A DNA stretch of 18,953 bases from Gryganskiella cystojenkinii (taxonomy: Eukaryota; Mortierellomycota; Mortierellomycetes; Mortierellales; Mortierellaceae): positions 1 through 18,953 of the forward strand of contig JAAAIG010000758.1 of the NCBI GenBank assembly GCA_015852425.1, in the 5' to 3' direction. Each line of letters starts with the position of its first letter. The stretch's first letter is position 1. Under the pieces are notes generated by a model, which was given only the letters and a program-made list of their open reading frames with translations, was not told where the DNA came from and did no database searches. Shown here piece after piece: positions 1-9,300 of the stretch. Position numbers and translations under genes: made by a program.

Positions 1-765
1 GTTGAATTGTTGCAAGGGAGCAGTGAAGATGTCGATAGGATAAGGGATGAAAAAAGGCTGAAAGATTTGGTATGTTGCAAAAATTATCACGATCACGTAA
101 AGGAGAAAAGTGTGAAATTGAAACTACTCTTCCTGCCCGGGATTCCCTTCTAAACACTTTCATTCTTGACACACTCTGACACTTACTCGAGTGATTTTGA
201 CTGAGAATTCAGTTTTGGGGCTTTAATGTTAGGCGCCGCAACAAAGGATAATCTTTTTCGTTTCAAGAATGCGGAGAGCCGCTGAAAGGTGGCTATAAAC
301 CACCCCTCTTCCGTTTAGGGATTGCACAATGGTGACAAGACGCGTCGTCAATCCAAACTATTTTAAAGCGGAATGACCTCTCCCAAGACTAGACCGAGGG
401 ACAGAAATGGACGGGGGATACGGACAGGAAGACAGTGTGTTCGAAAGAAAAGGGAACAAAGGGTTCAAGATGGTAAAAAGTATACATTCAAGTCGCTAGG
501 TAAAGAACTATTAAAAAGTTAAGAACTAAACAAAGATGCGAATCCAGGGTTTATTGATGCTATCACTAAGTGACTGAGCTGTACCCACCAATCGAAGCTG
601 TTTGTGTGGAGAACTGTGGGAGAGCAACCCGATAGGGAAAGTGTCTTGATCATTGTGCTTATTTTGTTGCCGCTGTGGCAGGCGGCAAGTTCGTTGGTGA
701 TAATGGTGACAACAAAAGATCGTTGGATGCGGCACTACAAGACTTTGCATTGAAGTAACGTGCAC
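1..765. other. Left-edge spacer with no gene recognised
   Basis: I see no convincing coding region, RNA gene or repeat here. Short open frames lack recognisable motifs and run through low-complexity sequence. The right end lies just downstream of the stop codon of the minus-strand ORF that ends at 766, so some of it may be that gene's 3' untranslated region. Confidence 0.5.
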
Positions 766-2043
766 TCAGCAAAGCTCCCTTATGAGACCCACAGATGGAT
801 CGGTGTCCTCCAGCGATGCATGGCAATGTTCACATAGTCCGCCTAGGTGAGCCAGGACCCATTGTCGCAACTCCACAGCCTTTGGATTGCGTAGATCTCC
901 GGTCACCAATAGTAGTTCGGTGACCTCTGAAGCCATTGCCCTTCCCTCGTCTGCACCAATTTTGCCGCGACACAGATCCCAGTATACGCCATCTCGCTTT
1001 GCCAGTACCTCTCTTTGGCTGTCGGACAGGTCACGTTCCATCTTCTCAACGCTGCCGTGCGGGTCTATTGTAATAGCGAATTTCCCGGACCGGCGGAAGC
1101 CTAGGCGTCGACTTTCGAAGAAGGCATATCGTGTACAGACCGCGCACCATATACATATGCTGGTTAATAAGTCATCCAGACCATCGTCGTTTTCCGTCAT
1201 AGCGAGCACAGTAGATAAAATGTCGACCTCATCGACGTCTAGAACTTCCGCTTTGTGGGCAAGACACCAAACATTAACCTCTTCTGCAGCCGCGTCGTGG
1301 GCGAATTCAACCCAGTCGTATACCATTGCAGGTAAAAGAGCCCCCAACCAACTCACGCCGTAACGCGAGGCAGACGAGTTCATATGTCCGCCAACTTCGA
1401 ATAGCCGGCAGCCTAGAGAGAAGGGCCACGGTAGGCGGTTGGCTACTTGGTCCCCCGATCCTACCCGTCCCGCATAGCTTGAAAAGACCAAATTCAAGAG
1501 TATGACTGCACATGGAGATGCGTGATTCTTCTCGCTCTGCCAGTAACCCCCAAAGTATTTCCAAGCCCTCGTTGCTACTTCTCCAGCAGTGCCTCCCCAG
1601 CTAAGAAATCCACAGTAATCAGCAACAGTCGGCGGAATGCTTCCGATCCCAATGGCTTCAGCAGGCGGGTCAGCGCGGATTTTGTCGCCTCCAAACTCTT
1701 TGGAAACACCCCACCAACCACTCCAGGCTTGTGCTCCCATGCCCGTGACTTCGTATAAGTAGATTGTTACTGCGTCTTCCTGGCTAATGCATGTTTTTGC
1801 TCGCTCAGCCAGGTTACGTGAGCCTAGCCATCTCGGTCCTAGTTTCTTCACAGCATCCGGAGAAATGCGTGCGCGGGAGGTCTTTCGTGGATCTGCTTTC
1901 CCTCCGACCGACCCAACTGGAGACATTCCGTATAGACGCGCGGCTTTTGCCGACCCCCGAAGCATTAAGGACTCTCCCGGTTTCACGTTGCCTATAGCAA
2001 TCGGTGAGGGTCTCCTTCCTTGCACGTCGCGAGCTTCTCCCAA
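766..2043 (-). CDS. Hypothetical protein, long unrecognised ORF (possibly 5'-incomplete)
   Basis: An uninterrupted minus-strand frame of 425 codons ends in TGA at 768-766. I do not recognise the family. The predicted protein is tryptophan-rich (WSGWWG, YFGGYW, YDWVEF, IWCAVC) and ends with a CEHC pair about 20 residues before its C-terminus, which could bind a metal. It has mixed charge, no obvious signal peptide and no clear membrane segment. The frame has no good ATG at its left end: it opens at a TTG at 2043, just after an in-frame TGA. A Cys-rich frame overlaps it at 1992-2291, so the real gene probably begins further upstream and is joined by an unseen intron, or is broken by a frameshift. 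Frame length and composition argue for real coding sequence; the function is unknown. The opposite-strand frames in this interval look like shadows. Confidence 0.45.
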   Translation of the reverse strand: MGEARDVQGRRPSPIAIGNVKPGESLMLRGSAKAARLYGMSPVGSVGGKADPRKTSRARISPDAVKKLGPRWLGSRNLAERAKTCISQEDAVTIYLYEVTGMGAQAWSGWWGVSKEFGGDKIRADPPAEAIGIGSIPPTVADYCGFLSWGGTAGEVATRAWKYFGGYWQSEKNHASPCAVILLNLVFSSYAGRVGSGDQVANRLPWPFSLGCRLFEVGGHMNSSASRYGVSWLGALLPAMVYDWVEFAHDAAAEEVNVWCLAHKAEVLDVDEVDILSTVLAMTENDDGLDDLLTSICIWCAVCTRYAFFESRRLGFRRSGKFAITIDPHGSVEKMERDLSDSQREVLAKRDGVYWDLCRGKIGADEGRAMASEVTELLLVTGDLRNPKAVELRQWVLAHLGGLCEHCHASLEDTDPSVGLIRELC

Positions 2044-2291
2044 AACTTGTCACAGTGTGTACACCATGTGTCCTCTCCCGTATGTTCTCTCTTCAAAGCC
2101 TCCACAAATAGCCTCGACGCTTGCTCTCCCCAGAGATCGGATCCCCATGTCTCATTATGAGGTAGGATCAATTCTCGTAGCTCGCACGGCTTACAATCTC
2201 TCGCCGTTAAACAAGTGGCCACCCTAGGTATAGTAATTGAGCAATTGAGCATGCTTATGTTAATTGAATTCTCTGCAAAGCAGTGTTGCAT
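1992..2291 (-). CDS. Cys-rich N-terminal fragment, probable 5' part of the 766-2043 gene
   Basis: This minus-strand frame reads about 99 codons to a TAG at 1994-1992 and overlaps the start of the 425-codon ORF in a different frame. It contains a C-x6-C-x2-C cluster (CLTARDCKPC), then a WCTHC motif and KFWEKLATCKEGD, so it looks like a small metal-binding region rather than random sequence. The CxxC style matches the CEHC pair at the end of the downstream ORF, which suggests the two belong together. A plausible start is the ATG at 2252, but an earlier one at 2291 is also open. I tried obvious GT-AG introns ending at the CTATAG near 1992 and found none that joins the two frames, so a frameshift (real, or a sequence error) remains possible. 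Confidence 0.35.
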   Translation of the reverse strand: MQHCFAENSINISMLNCSITIPRVATCLTARDCKPCELRELILPHNETWGSDLWGEQASRLFVEALKREHTGEDTWCTHCDKFWEKLATCKEGDPHRLL

Positions 2292-3088
2292 TTACTAATT
2301 TTCGAGGGTGATGCAAATGTTACATGCGAGAGTTCTGAAACAGATTTTATCTTACATGATTTCAGTGGCCATAGTGATGTTTTTTGTGGGATTCTTTGTA
2401 AGGGTTCTTGGGGCGGTTCTTGAGATGGTGGCCCTTGTGAAGGTGAATGCAATGACTCTGTAGCTATTGCAAGCGCTGAACTGTAAATGTTACGAAACGG
2501 TTATACATGCCGTCAAGGTATTGATCTGTTTGTGACGAAAACAATAAAAGGAAATTAAGAGATCTTACATTTCAGGGAAGACAATATGAAAGTTGACTTG
2601 TGAAATATGTATTAGGAACGCTACCGAACAGAAGAAGAGAGAGGTAGCTGTATGTTAAAAGATAAAAGATCAAGAAAAGGATAAAAATAAAAGTGAGAAC
2701 AAGAAAAGATAAAGTAAGACTGGAAGGTCTGAGTAAAAGACAAAAAATAAGCATGAAAACGAATGAAAGGTAAAAATTTCTAACAGAAAATTTACGATAT
2801 CTGCATGTCGTTCCCCCCCCTTCCTTTTTTTTAAAACTTCTGCGTGCTCTTGATCTTGGCTTCTTGCCCTTAACTTGACACTTTCGATCCTAACCCTTCT
2901 TGCACTTCGCTGCTGGCAGGATCAAGGGATTGCTGGCGAGATCAAGAATTCGCCGGATGCGTTGTTAGTTCATCTGCATTTTTTGTCTTATGGAGCAGAA
3001 AGGGGGTAAGAAGGTTTATTAACTATACAACCTATAGGAGAGAGTGAGATTCAGGTTGTTGTGATTGAATTTCTGGCTACTGACGGTT
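2292..3088. other. AT-rich, low-complexity spacer
   Basis: No gene is supported. The stretch around 2560-2770 is A/G-rich on the plus strand and gives a spurious hydrophobic minus-strand frame. A run of C followed by a run of T lies near 2811-2833 and could be the residual 3' tail of the minus-strand LINE to its right, though no target-site duplication was found. A short direct repeat of a GCTGGC-rAGATCAAG type motif occurs at about 2912-2952. Confidence 0.5.
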
Positions 3089-3109
3089 ATTGTTTTGTCA
3101 CAAAACAAT
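3089..3109. repeat. Perfect 10-bp inverted repeat at the LINE 3' end
   Basis: The arms ATTGTTTTGT and ACAAAACAAT are separated by one C. The palindrome reaches the first base position of the stop codon of the LINE C-terminal frame (TAA at 3111-3109 on the minus strand), so it lies at the start of the element's 3' untranslated region. Confidence 0.8.
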
Positions 3110-4420
3110 TACTTTTGTGTGATCAAAGTATAGAGGTAATGCTGTGCCATGTCGACTCTTGCCGCTAGAGAGACTGCTGTGCCGTCATAGACAAAGGCAG
3201 AGTGCATACGCCAGATCCCAAGGAGCGTGCAGGCAATGAGTTGATTGGCGGTGTAGTTGAGGTTTCGCGGGGGATTTGGTTAGGAGGCTGGAGAGAAGAC
3301 AGAGACCAGAGTTCCGCGTCGGTTCAGAACATCTTGCAATTGCAATTGATTAGGACTGTGGAGCAGATCTTGTGTTTGATCGTGCACAAGAAAACGGAGT
3401 CGTTTCGATCCCCATCCGGGTGCTGACAGATTGGGCATGCTGGCGATTGTTGTTGTTGCCTCCAAAGTCAGGTTCTTAGAACACCTGTGGCGATCTTGTC
3501 CTGCAGTGCTCGCCACCAGATCGTCCGAGCCTTGTGGGGAATGGTCGCCTTCCAGAATCGAGACCATTCAGCCACGGTACCATGGTGCCGGTCCCATGTT
3601 TGGACGGGGTAGGCGAAATTGATCGGAGTCGGCGTCCAGGAGAATGGGTGGAGCGAGGTGCGGTCTGACTGGAAAAGCGATCGATTGCAGTCGTTGGGCC
3701 AAATCATCACTGGTAGCCAGGAGAAGGGCCGCTATGGCTCGATTTTCGTCTGATTGAAAGATCAAGTGGTGATTTCGCTATTGCTTCGTGAACTGTCGAT
3801 TTTCGGTAAGAACCTATCGCAGTGATAGGAGGCGTGTGATAGGTGGTAGGATCGATAGTGAGTACACCGCTGATCCTGAATGACATTGGTTGACATCGTC
3901 GATTTGGAGGGTGGTGAATCCATCTAACCCACCACTCGAGTGGCGTCGCCAATAAAGTATCTGTTGCTGGCAAGAGGTTAATGATGCTTGCCTCGTCCAG
4001 AGCGATCCTTGGTAAGTATTTGGTGGCCCTGACGAGGTATCCGACGCTTTTGATTCTATCCAGTGTTGGGAGTGTTGCCCATGAGAGGTTCTGCAAGAGT
4101 GCGAGAGAGAGTTTGCGAATGGTGAGTAGCCCGACAAGAGACCAAAGACCTAGGCCAGTCCAATCCGGGGGGCTGGGAAGCGAAGGTGCTTGAGTTTCGA
4201 GGGTGTAGCCTGAGCCACTGAAACAACCACACCCAGACCTCCCAAGGGCCAGGGAGTGCAGATGGGGGTCTAAGCAGGTCGGGGCTTGTGGATGCACATG
4301 AATTTGATCACCTCCTTGCGCATGCGTGACAGCCAGTCCTGGTTGGCTTGCAAGATCCACAGTGTTCACCAAAGTTTAGCAAGAGCGAGAGAGTTGACGA
4401 TGGTTCCTTTGCCTAGAATA
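3109..4420 (-). pseudogene. LINE post-RT region and zinc-knuckle (zf-RVT) remnant
   Basis: From about 4420 downward the minus strand gives ILGKGTIVNSLALAKLW, a stop, TLWILQANQDWLSRMRKEV, another stop, then GGLGVV. This pattern is typical of the region after the RT in plant- and fungal-type LINEs. Around 3570-3400 it gives KARTIWWRALQDKIATGV and then CPICQHPDGDRND, a zinc-knuckle start. The segment near 3250-3109 (LLGIWRMHSAFVYDG to a TAA) resembles the conserved Trp-rich C-terminus. Several frame changes and stops are needed to connect them. Confidence 0.7.
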
Positions 4421-4480
4421 GATAGGTTCCGTGGCAAATGGATCTAAAGCCAGGAGCTAAGCTTGGCCAAGAGACAGAAT

Positions 4481-4799
4481 CTAAAAATATGTCAATGTGT
4501 CTTGGTGACAGGGAAAGGGTAGCCAAGGTATTCTTCGAAGGTGGGTAAGTTTTGCATCATACCACTTTTGCGCCTGTCTGTGTGATGGCCTGCTGAAGGT
4601 CCGGGTCTGGATTGCTGGAAAGAGGAAATGCGGTGGTCTTTGAGAGGTTGACACAAGCGTTGGGGACGTCGCTGTAGAATTGCAAATGCCATACCTCGAC
4701 TGAGTTGATGAGTAGGAGCAAATCATCATCGTAGGCGAGAAAGCCGATATCTGCACAGGGGTCAGGCATGAAACATCCAGAGAGTCGATCATCAGTCAT
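4481..4799 (-). pseudogene. LINE reverse transcriptase fragment with catalytic YxDD box
   Basis: The minus strand reads GFLAYDDDLLLLINSVEVW, then NACVNLSKTTAFPLS, the usual order of the catalytic (Y/F)xDD box and the downstream VNxxKT segment of non-LTR reverse transcriptases. A frameshift then moves to a neighbouring frame that gives PTFEEYLGYPFPV, the familiar YLG box. The catalytic box reads AYDDD where AYADD or AFADD is usual, so an Ala is replaced by Asp, further evidence of decay. Upstream palm and finger motifs are missing. Confidence 0.75.
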
Positions 4800-5099
4800 G
4801 AGAAGTAGGAGAAGGTCCGCGTCGTTTTGTTGGAGTGCGGCCGTTGAAGTAGAGTCATGGCATTATCGTCTCGTTCCTTGGACGATGACGCATATTCTAT
4901 ATACATGGTATTGACCCGTTTCTGTACTCTTTCCCATTGCTCTGCTTCTGACTGTTGAGTAGGGTTGCCCGCGAGGTCGTCCTGAATAGAGGTGAGATAG
5001 TGGCCGAACTCTAGTTGGCGAAGTAGAGAGACAATGAAGCGCTACGGTTCTCGTCTTTGTTCGATGGATCCAGGGGAATGGAGTTGAATAAAGAGAGCG

Positions 5100-5345
5100 T
5101 CGAGGTTGGAGAAGGAGCAAGTGTAATGTAGTCGATGATGGACCGGTTAGTATGAGTGAAGGTTGGTAATGGGGACAGACGCCCCTCCATCATTGTGTCC
5201 ACGGCATGTTGACAAGGGCAGTCCTGTGGATTTGAGGTTGAAAGTCGTTGAGGTAATGTAGAATGTTGAAATCGCCGAAAAGAATTAAGGAAGGAGGGGG
5301 AGTGTTGAAATATATCAACAGAAGCAGACTTTGCGGATTGGATAG
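5100..5345 (-). pseudogene. LINE endonuclease (exonuclease-endonuclease-phosphatase family) remnant
   Basis: The minus strand encodes a stretch ending in SLILFGDFN, the conserved metal-binding GDFN of AP-type LINE endonucleases. It continues as ILHYLNDFQPQ to a TGA near 5190, after which an overlapping frame gives PTFTHTNRSIIDYI. That late-domain segment, usually written as (S/R)xIDYI, is followed by low-similarity sequence. A full domain would be about 220 residues; only the C-terminal half can be recognised and it needs at least one frameshift. The fold would nick target DNA in an intact element; this one cannot. Confidence 0.7.
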
Positions 5346-6392
5346 AGCAGAAGATAGACTAGCACGGTTGTCAGGGTTCTCCTTGCCCCTCCCGCCCTCC
5401 TTGCCAGCACATGTCTGTGCTTGCTCGGTCCAACTGGGCTGGGAGCGAACTCAAAAAATTTCTTGCTTCGAGCCATGGGCCAACTGCTGTCCCTCCTTTC
5501 TTTTTGCATTGCGACAAAACTTGAGAGCGTTTTTTAGTTCCTCGTCATTCTAATGGACAAAGTTGTGGTCCAGGAGAGGTTGGCTGAGTCTCGTTTGCAT
5601 TGTTGACAGTTATGGGAGGACAAGAGGTCTTTCAAGAGCTATGCCGTAAAGACAAGGAAGCTTTTTTGCCCAACACCTTTACAAATGAAGCAGGCGCAAG
5701 GGTCCACAAAGAACGTATTTTTTTTCATTAATGTGTTTTTCATATGCTCAGGCCATGGTGCGGGATATGTTTCATTTGGACCGCAGCTTGTGGCCACATT
5801 GACAAACAAATAAACAACCAAAATAAAAAAAGACGCAAACACACAGGCACACAGACACACAGACACACGGGAAGCCAAAAAGATTAGATTGGATCTCCTC
5901 CCCTATTCCTTGAGAGAAAACCAGGCCAGAAACGAGGCGAGAACCACAAGCAAGCGCGTGTTTGCAAGGGGGTAACAGGCAGGATGGGAACAATATGGTC
6001 AAAGAGGTACAGGGTCACCCAGAATGATCGCGCTCTTTCGGAAAAGTGGATTGACACGCGCAAAAACAAAAAAAAAAAGAACAGAAAAGCGTCTAAGAGA
6101 TGGCCCCATTAGATCAATTCATTCGCTTTTTATGCCATTGGTCTTCTCTTTTTCTTCTTCCTTACTTCTCTCATATCCCTCCTTTCCTCACAAACACAAC
6201 ACCAACACTTACAACCTTGACACGACTTTTGTGAGGAAATAGAAAAAGAAAAAAAACGGCTTTGCTTGAAACAGGGGCACAGACCGTATTCCCTGTTGTT
6301 CTCATTGTCGCTTTTTTATTTTTTTGTTGCCCTGTTGTTCGCTTCATTCCTAATCACACCCTTCCTTACTGGACCCATTTTCATTCTCTCTC
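5346..6392. promoter_or_regulatory. Spacer and pyrimidine-rich leader upstream of ATG4
   Basis: No gene was found between the LINE remnant and the ATG4 start codon. A CA-rich degenerate repeat (CACACAGACACACAG type) lies at about 5838-5868. From about 6130 to 6392 the plus strand is strongly C/T-rich with stretches such as TTTTTCTTCTTCC and CACAACACCAACACTTAC, which is common in fungal core promoters and 5' leaders. No clear TATA box was identified, and the transcription start cannot be placed from sequence alone. Confidence 0.4.
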
Positions 6393-9300
6393 ATGGACTC
6401 GACTCGTACCTCGGACACTTTCGACAGGAATCAGCATTCAGTAGACGCATTTAGTCCTGGAGAGTCATGCAGTCAAGACCCTGATGAGTTTTGGGATCAA
6501 CCGAGGCCAATCTACAAAACCTCGGTCACACTACGACCTGGTAGCTATGCCTCGACCAAGAGCAAAAAGAGCGACCAAGGTGAAAGGACGACCCGTCCCT
6601 ATGCAGCAAGTACATCTTCCTCAGCATCCTCATCTTCAACTTCCTTGCGTCGCGGTCGAGCCCGCACCATGCTGGAGCTGAGTCCTATCGACCAACAGGA
6701 CAAGCACAAGAACGATCTCTATCAGCGTCTCAAGGATAGGGGACAAGAGTCCACTCTCTTGGATGCTCAGAACGGGCATAACCGCGATAATCATGGCGAA
6801 GATAATGACGATCTCGAAGATGAAGATCGGACAGAGTTCTGGTCATCCCTTTATGCCCAGCACACGGTCTTGAAAGAGCAAGCCCACCCGGAGCAGAATC
6901 TTGTCTCGAACGACAAACAAACCCTGACCTCTCCGCGATCTGAATACGCGATCAAACTGCTGCAGGTCCTTAGAAAGTTTAATACCCCCGGATCCCGAAA
7001 AGATCAAAAGATACCCGAACGACAAGACCATCACTCTCGGTTCGAACAATTGCCCCTAGAGACCGCCACCGCGACCTTGCCACATTACTCACACCATCAT
7101 CATATTCAGCAATCGACTCCTTTCAACCCGTTCTCGATCGTATTCTTCTTCACACTCGAGGCCTCTACTCAAAAATCGAACGACAACTCAGGCAACAATT
7201 CCGAGAACAATAGCCTAAGCAAACGGGGAGGCAGACGACGAACGTCAGATCGCTCTCTGAAGACCCCAGCACCTCCGCCAGTGCCGATCTGGTTATCGTA
7301 CTCGATTGCCTCAAGCACCGCAGACGAGGAAAGAACTGTGGAATTCCTGGGATCCTTTCGACCCAACAACACCCAGATGAACGAATCCGATTTATCACCG
7401 TTTTACATTTACGAATCTCGTCCTTTGGAACTTTCTAACACTGGCAGCAGGCTGAACTTGCGGCTGACTACAAACCTCATCGACCAGTCGTCAACTGATG
7501 GCGGTTGCGTGGTTGAGCTCTCATATACGTTTGGCAACAAGAGTCTCTCTCGTCAACCATCGGTAGGGCTTCATCATGCAATGTGTTTGGCATCTTTATG
7601 ATGTTTCTTTGTTTTAATTAAATGTTCCTTAACATTGCAACAACTTTACCGGGGGGTTTTTTTTGTAGAAGATCACCTTTGACGACGAGTTGGACGGGTT
7701 CGAGAAGGAAGACGACTTGTATCACCAAGACGCACCGATTAGAAAATCAAGCAAGAGCAAGGACCAGAAAAGGTCGAAGAAGGCCATTGCCGCTGCTGCG
7801 AGCGCTGTCGTTGCACAAGAACCGGATACAGGCGAGCATATCGTCCAGGCGACCTCTGAGTTCTTCTCCAAGATGGGGTAAGGACTGCAAAATATTTTTT
7901 TGACCGACGCCACCATGGTAATCAAAATCCTACAATGTCACCTCTTAAAACTAACCCGTCGCTGTGGATTTTCATATAGATACTGGCTCTACAACTCCAA
8001 AGTCGTTCAATTGATTGCCCGCGACGATCGAGTCCGAACGAGGACAGTGTTCTCGACAAAGGACGATATCTGGATGCTAGGTGTTTGCTATAGCTTCCAA
8101 CCCGCTCCTAGATCCACTACGACGAAAAGAAGGCCTAGAAGAAACCGCAGCGTAAGATCCTTTCTGGAATCCGAAAAGACGTTGGTAAGGAAGAACAGCG
8201 GCAGCCTCAGGAGGAAACCGTCGTTGACAGTCAAGAAATCACAGAGCTCAGAGCTGGACTTTGGGCCCTTCGATCAGCCTGCTCGTCATGACCAACAACC
8301 CCATCGACAGGATTCGACAGCGGGTCCTGAGAAGTCGGGCACTTTGACAACGATTTCAAGGCCGGTAACACCTTCACAGACAAGTGGAGCCGAATCGGCA
8401 TCAACACCCGACATGAAGGATAACATGCGCGGGCTCCAACATTCCCAGTCATTTTCTTACTCGAATCTCAGCAAACTGAGTCCTCCGCGTTCCCCGCCCA
8501 CATCGTCGGTTTCCCTTCATGGAGTGCAATCGGAACCCTCGGTATCAGTTGCAACTGCAGCCGCACAGTCATCTCTATTGGCTCATCGGTCTTCCCGCCG
8601 GTCAAGCTCCCAACAACAGCAACAAATATCTCGGCCCCATTCTACAGCTGGAGCTTTACCCACGGAGGGACGACTCGCAGAAGAACCTGAAGCGATGCAG
8701 GATGGTTCAAGGCCAGGTGGCGCCCGCAGCAGAGAAATCAAAGTCGAATCCTCATCAGCAAATTCGATAATCGAGCTCAGCTCTTCGCCAGAGTTTGATC
8801 AGAGACCTTCCTCCGCAAGAGCCACGTCCAAGGATCATCACCAGCCTATGCCGACGGCACATAAGGAGGAAAAGGCTTCTGAACCAGAACCGGTCCCGTC
8901 TCCACGAAAGATAACAAGAAGGCGGATGACCATCACAGGTCTTTTTTCATGGGATTCGACAAAGGCCGACAGTCAAGGCGAAGACGGAGAGAGTCAGCCT
9001 TTGCCACAGACCGAGAGCGTCAAAGCTCTCAAGAGCATTGTCGCAGGATCGACCAAAACTGCGAAAAAGCAAAATCAACTACAGCAGCCGACTCAGCAGC
9101 AGGCTCATGTTCAACTATATCGTCCTCCTCACGCGGAACGAGAGCGAGCTGTCGGGGAGTTGTCAACATATCAAGATACCCAGACGACACCTATCCCAAC
9201 ACCAACACCAACACCAACATCAACATCAACAGCACCACTACCAAGAAGGCAGCGGTCAGTCCCTGTCAATACCGCAGAACGATTTGCGCCTGCCAATAAT

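Larger units (their letters stand above)
3089..5345 (-). mobile_element. Decayed non-LTR (LINE) retrotransposon, internally deleted
   Basis: Read on the minus strand from high to low coordinate, fragments of one LINE polyprotein appear in the expected order but in shifting frames. First comes an endonuclease block with LILFGDFN near 5293-5265 and RSIIDYI near 5140. Next is a reverse transcriptase block with AYDDDLLLLI near 4740 followed by VNLSKT and YLGYPFPV. Then GKGTIVNSLALAKLW and GGLGVV lie between about 4410 and 4200. Last come a zinc-knuckle (zf-RVT) block with FWKATIPHKARTIWWRALQ and CPIC (3570-3400) and a C-terminal IWRMHSAFVYDG segment ending in TAA at 3111-3109. Stops and frameshifts separate the blocks. 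Only about 300-400 bp lie between the endonuclease end and the RT YDDD motif, far less than a full fingers/palm region, so most of the RT core is deleted. The element is inactive. The 5' end is not defined. Confidence 0.82.

Noticed and set aside
887..1363. A 158-codon plus-strand frame opposite the hypothetical minus-strand ORF
   Set aside because: It is Ser/Arg-rich, has no recognisable motif, and lies opposite a much longer open frame.
1787..2227. A 146-codon plus-strand frame
   Set aside because: It overlaps the Cys-rich fragment and ORF on the other strand, whose CxxC motifs look more protein-like.
2572..2754. A small hydrophobic minus-strand frame
   Set aside because: It is a product of an A/G-rich tract; there is no start context or family resemblance.
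3707..4372. A 221-codon minus-strand frame that could be read as a gene
   Set aside because: A neighbouring frame over the same bases carries the LINE motifs GKGTIVNSLALAKLW and GGLGVV, so this frame is a shadow within the decayed LINE, apart from parts that may be its frameshifted continuation.
6393..7562. ATG4 exon 1 as a separate upstream gene
   Set aside because: The GTAGGG donor and TTTTGTAG acceptor join it in phase 0 to exon 2 with a normal 106-nt intron, and no alternative ending is better. RNA evidence is still wanted because no known domain lies in it.
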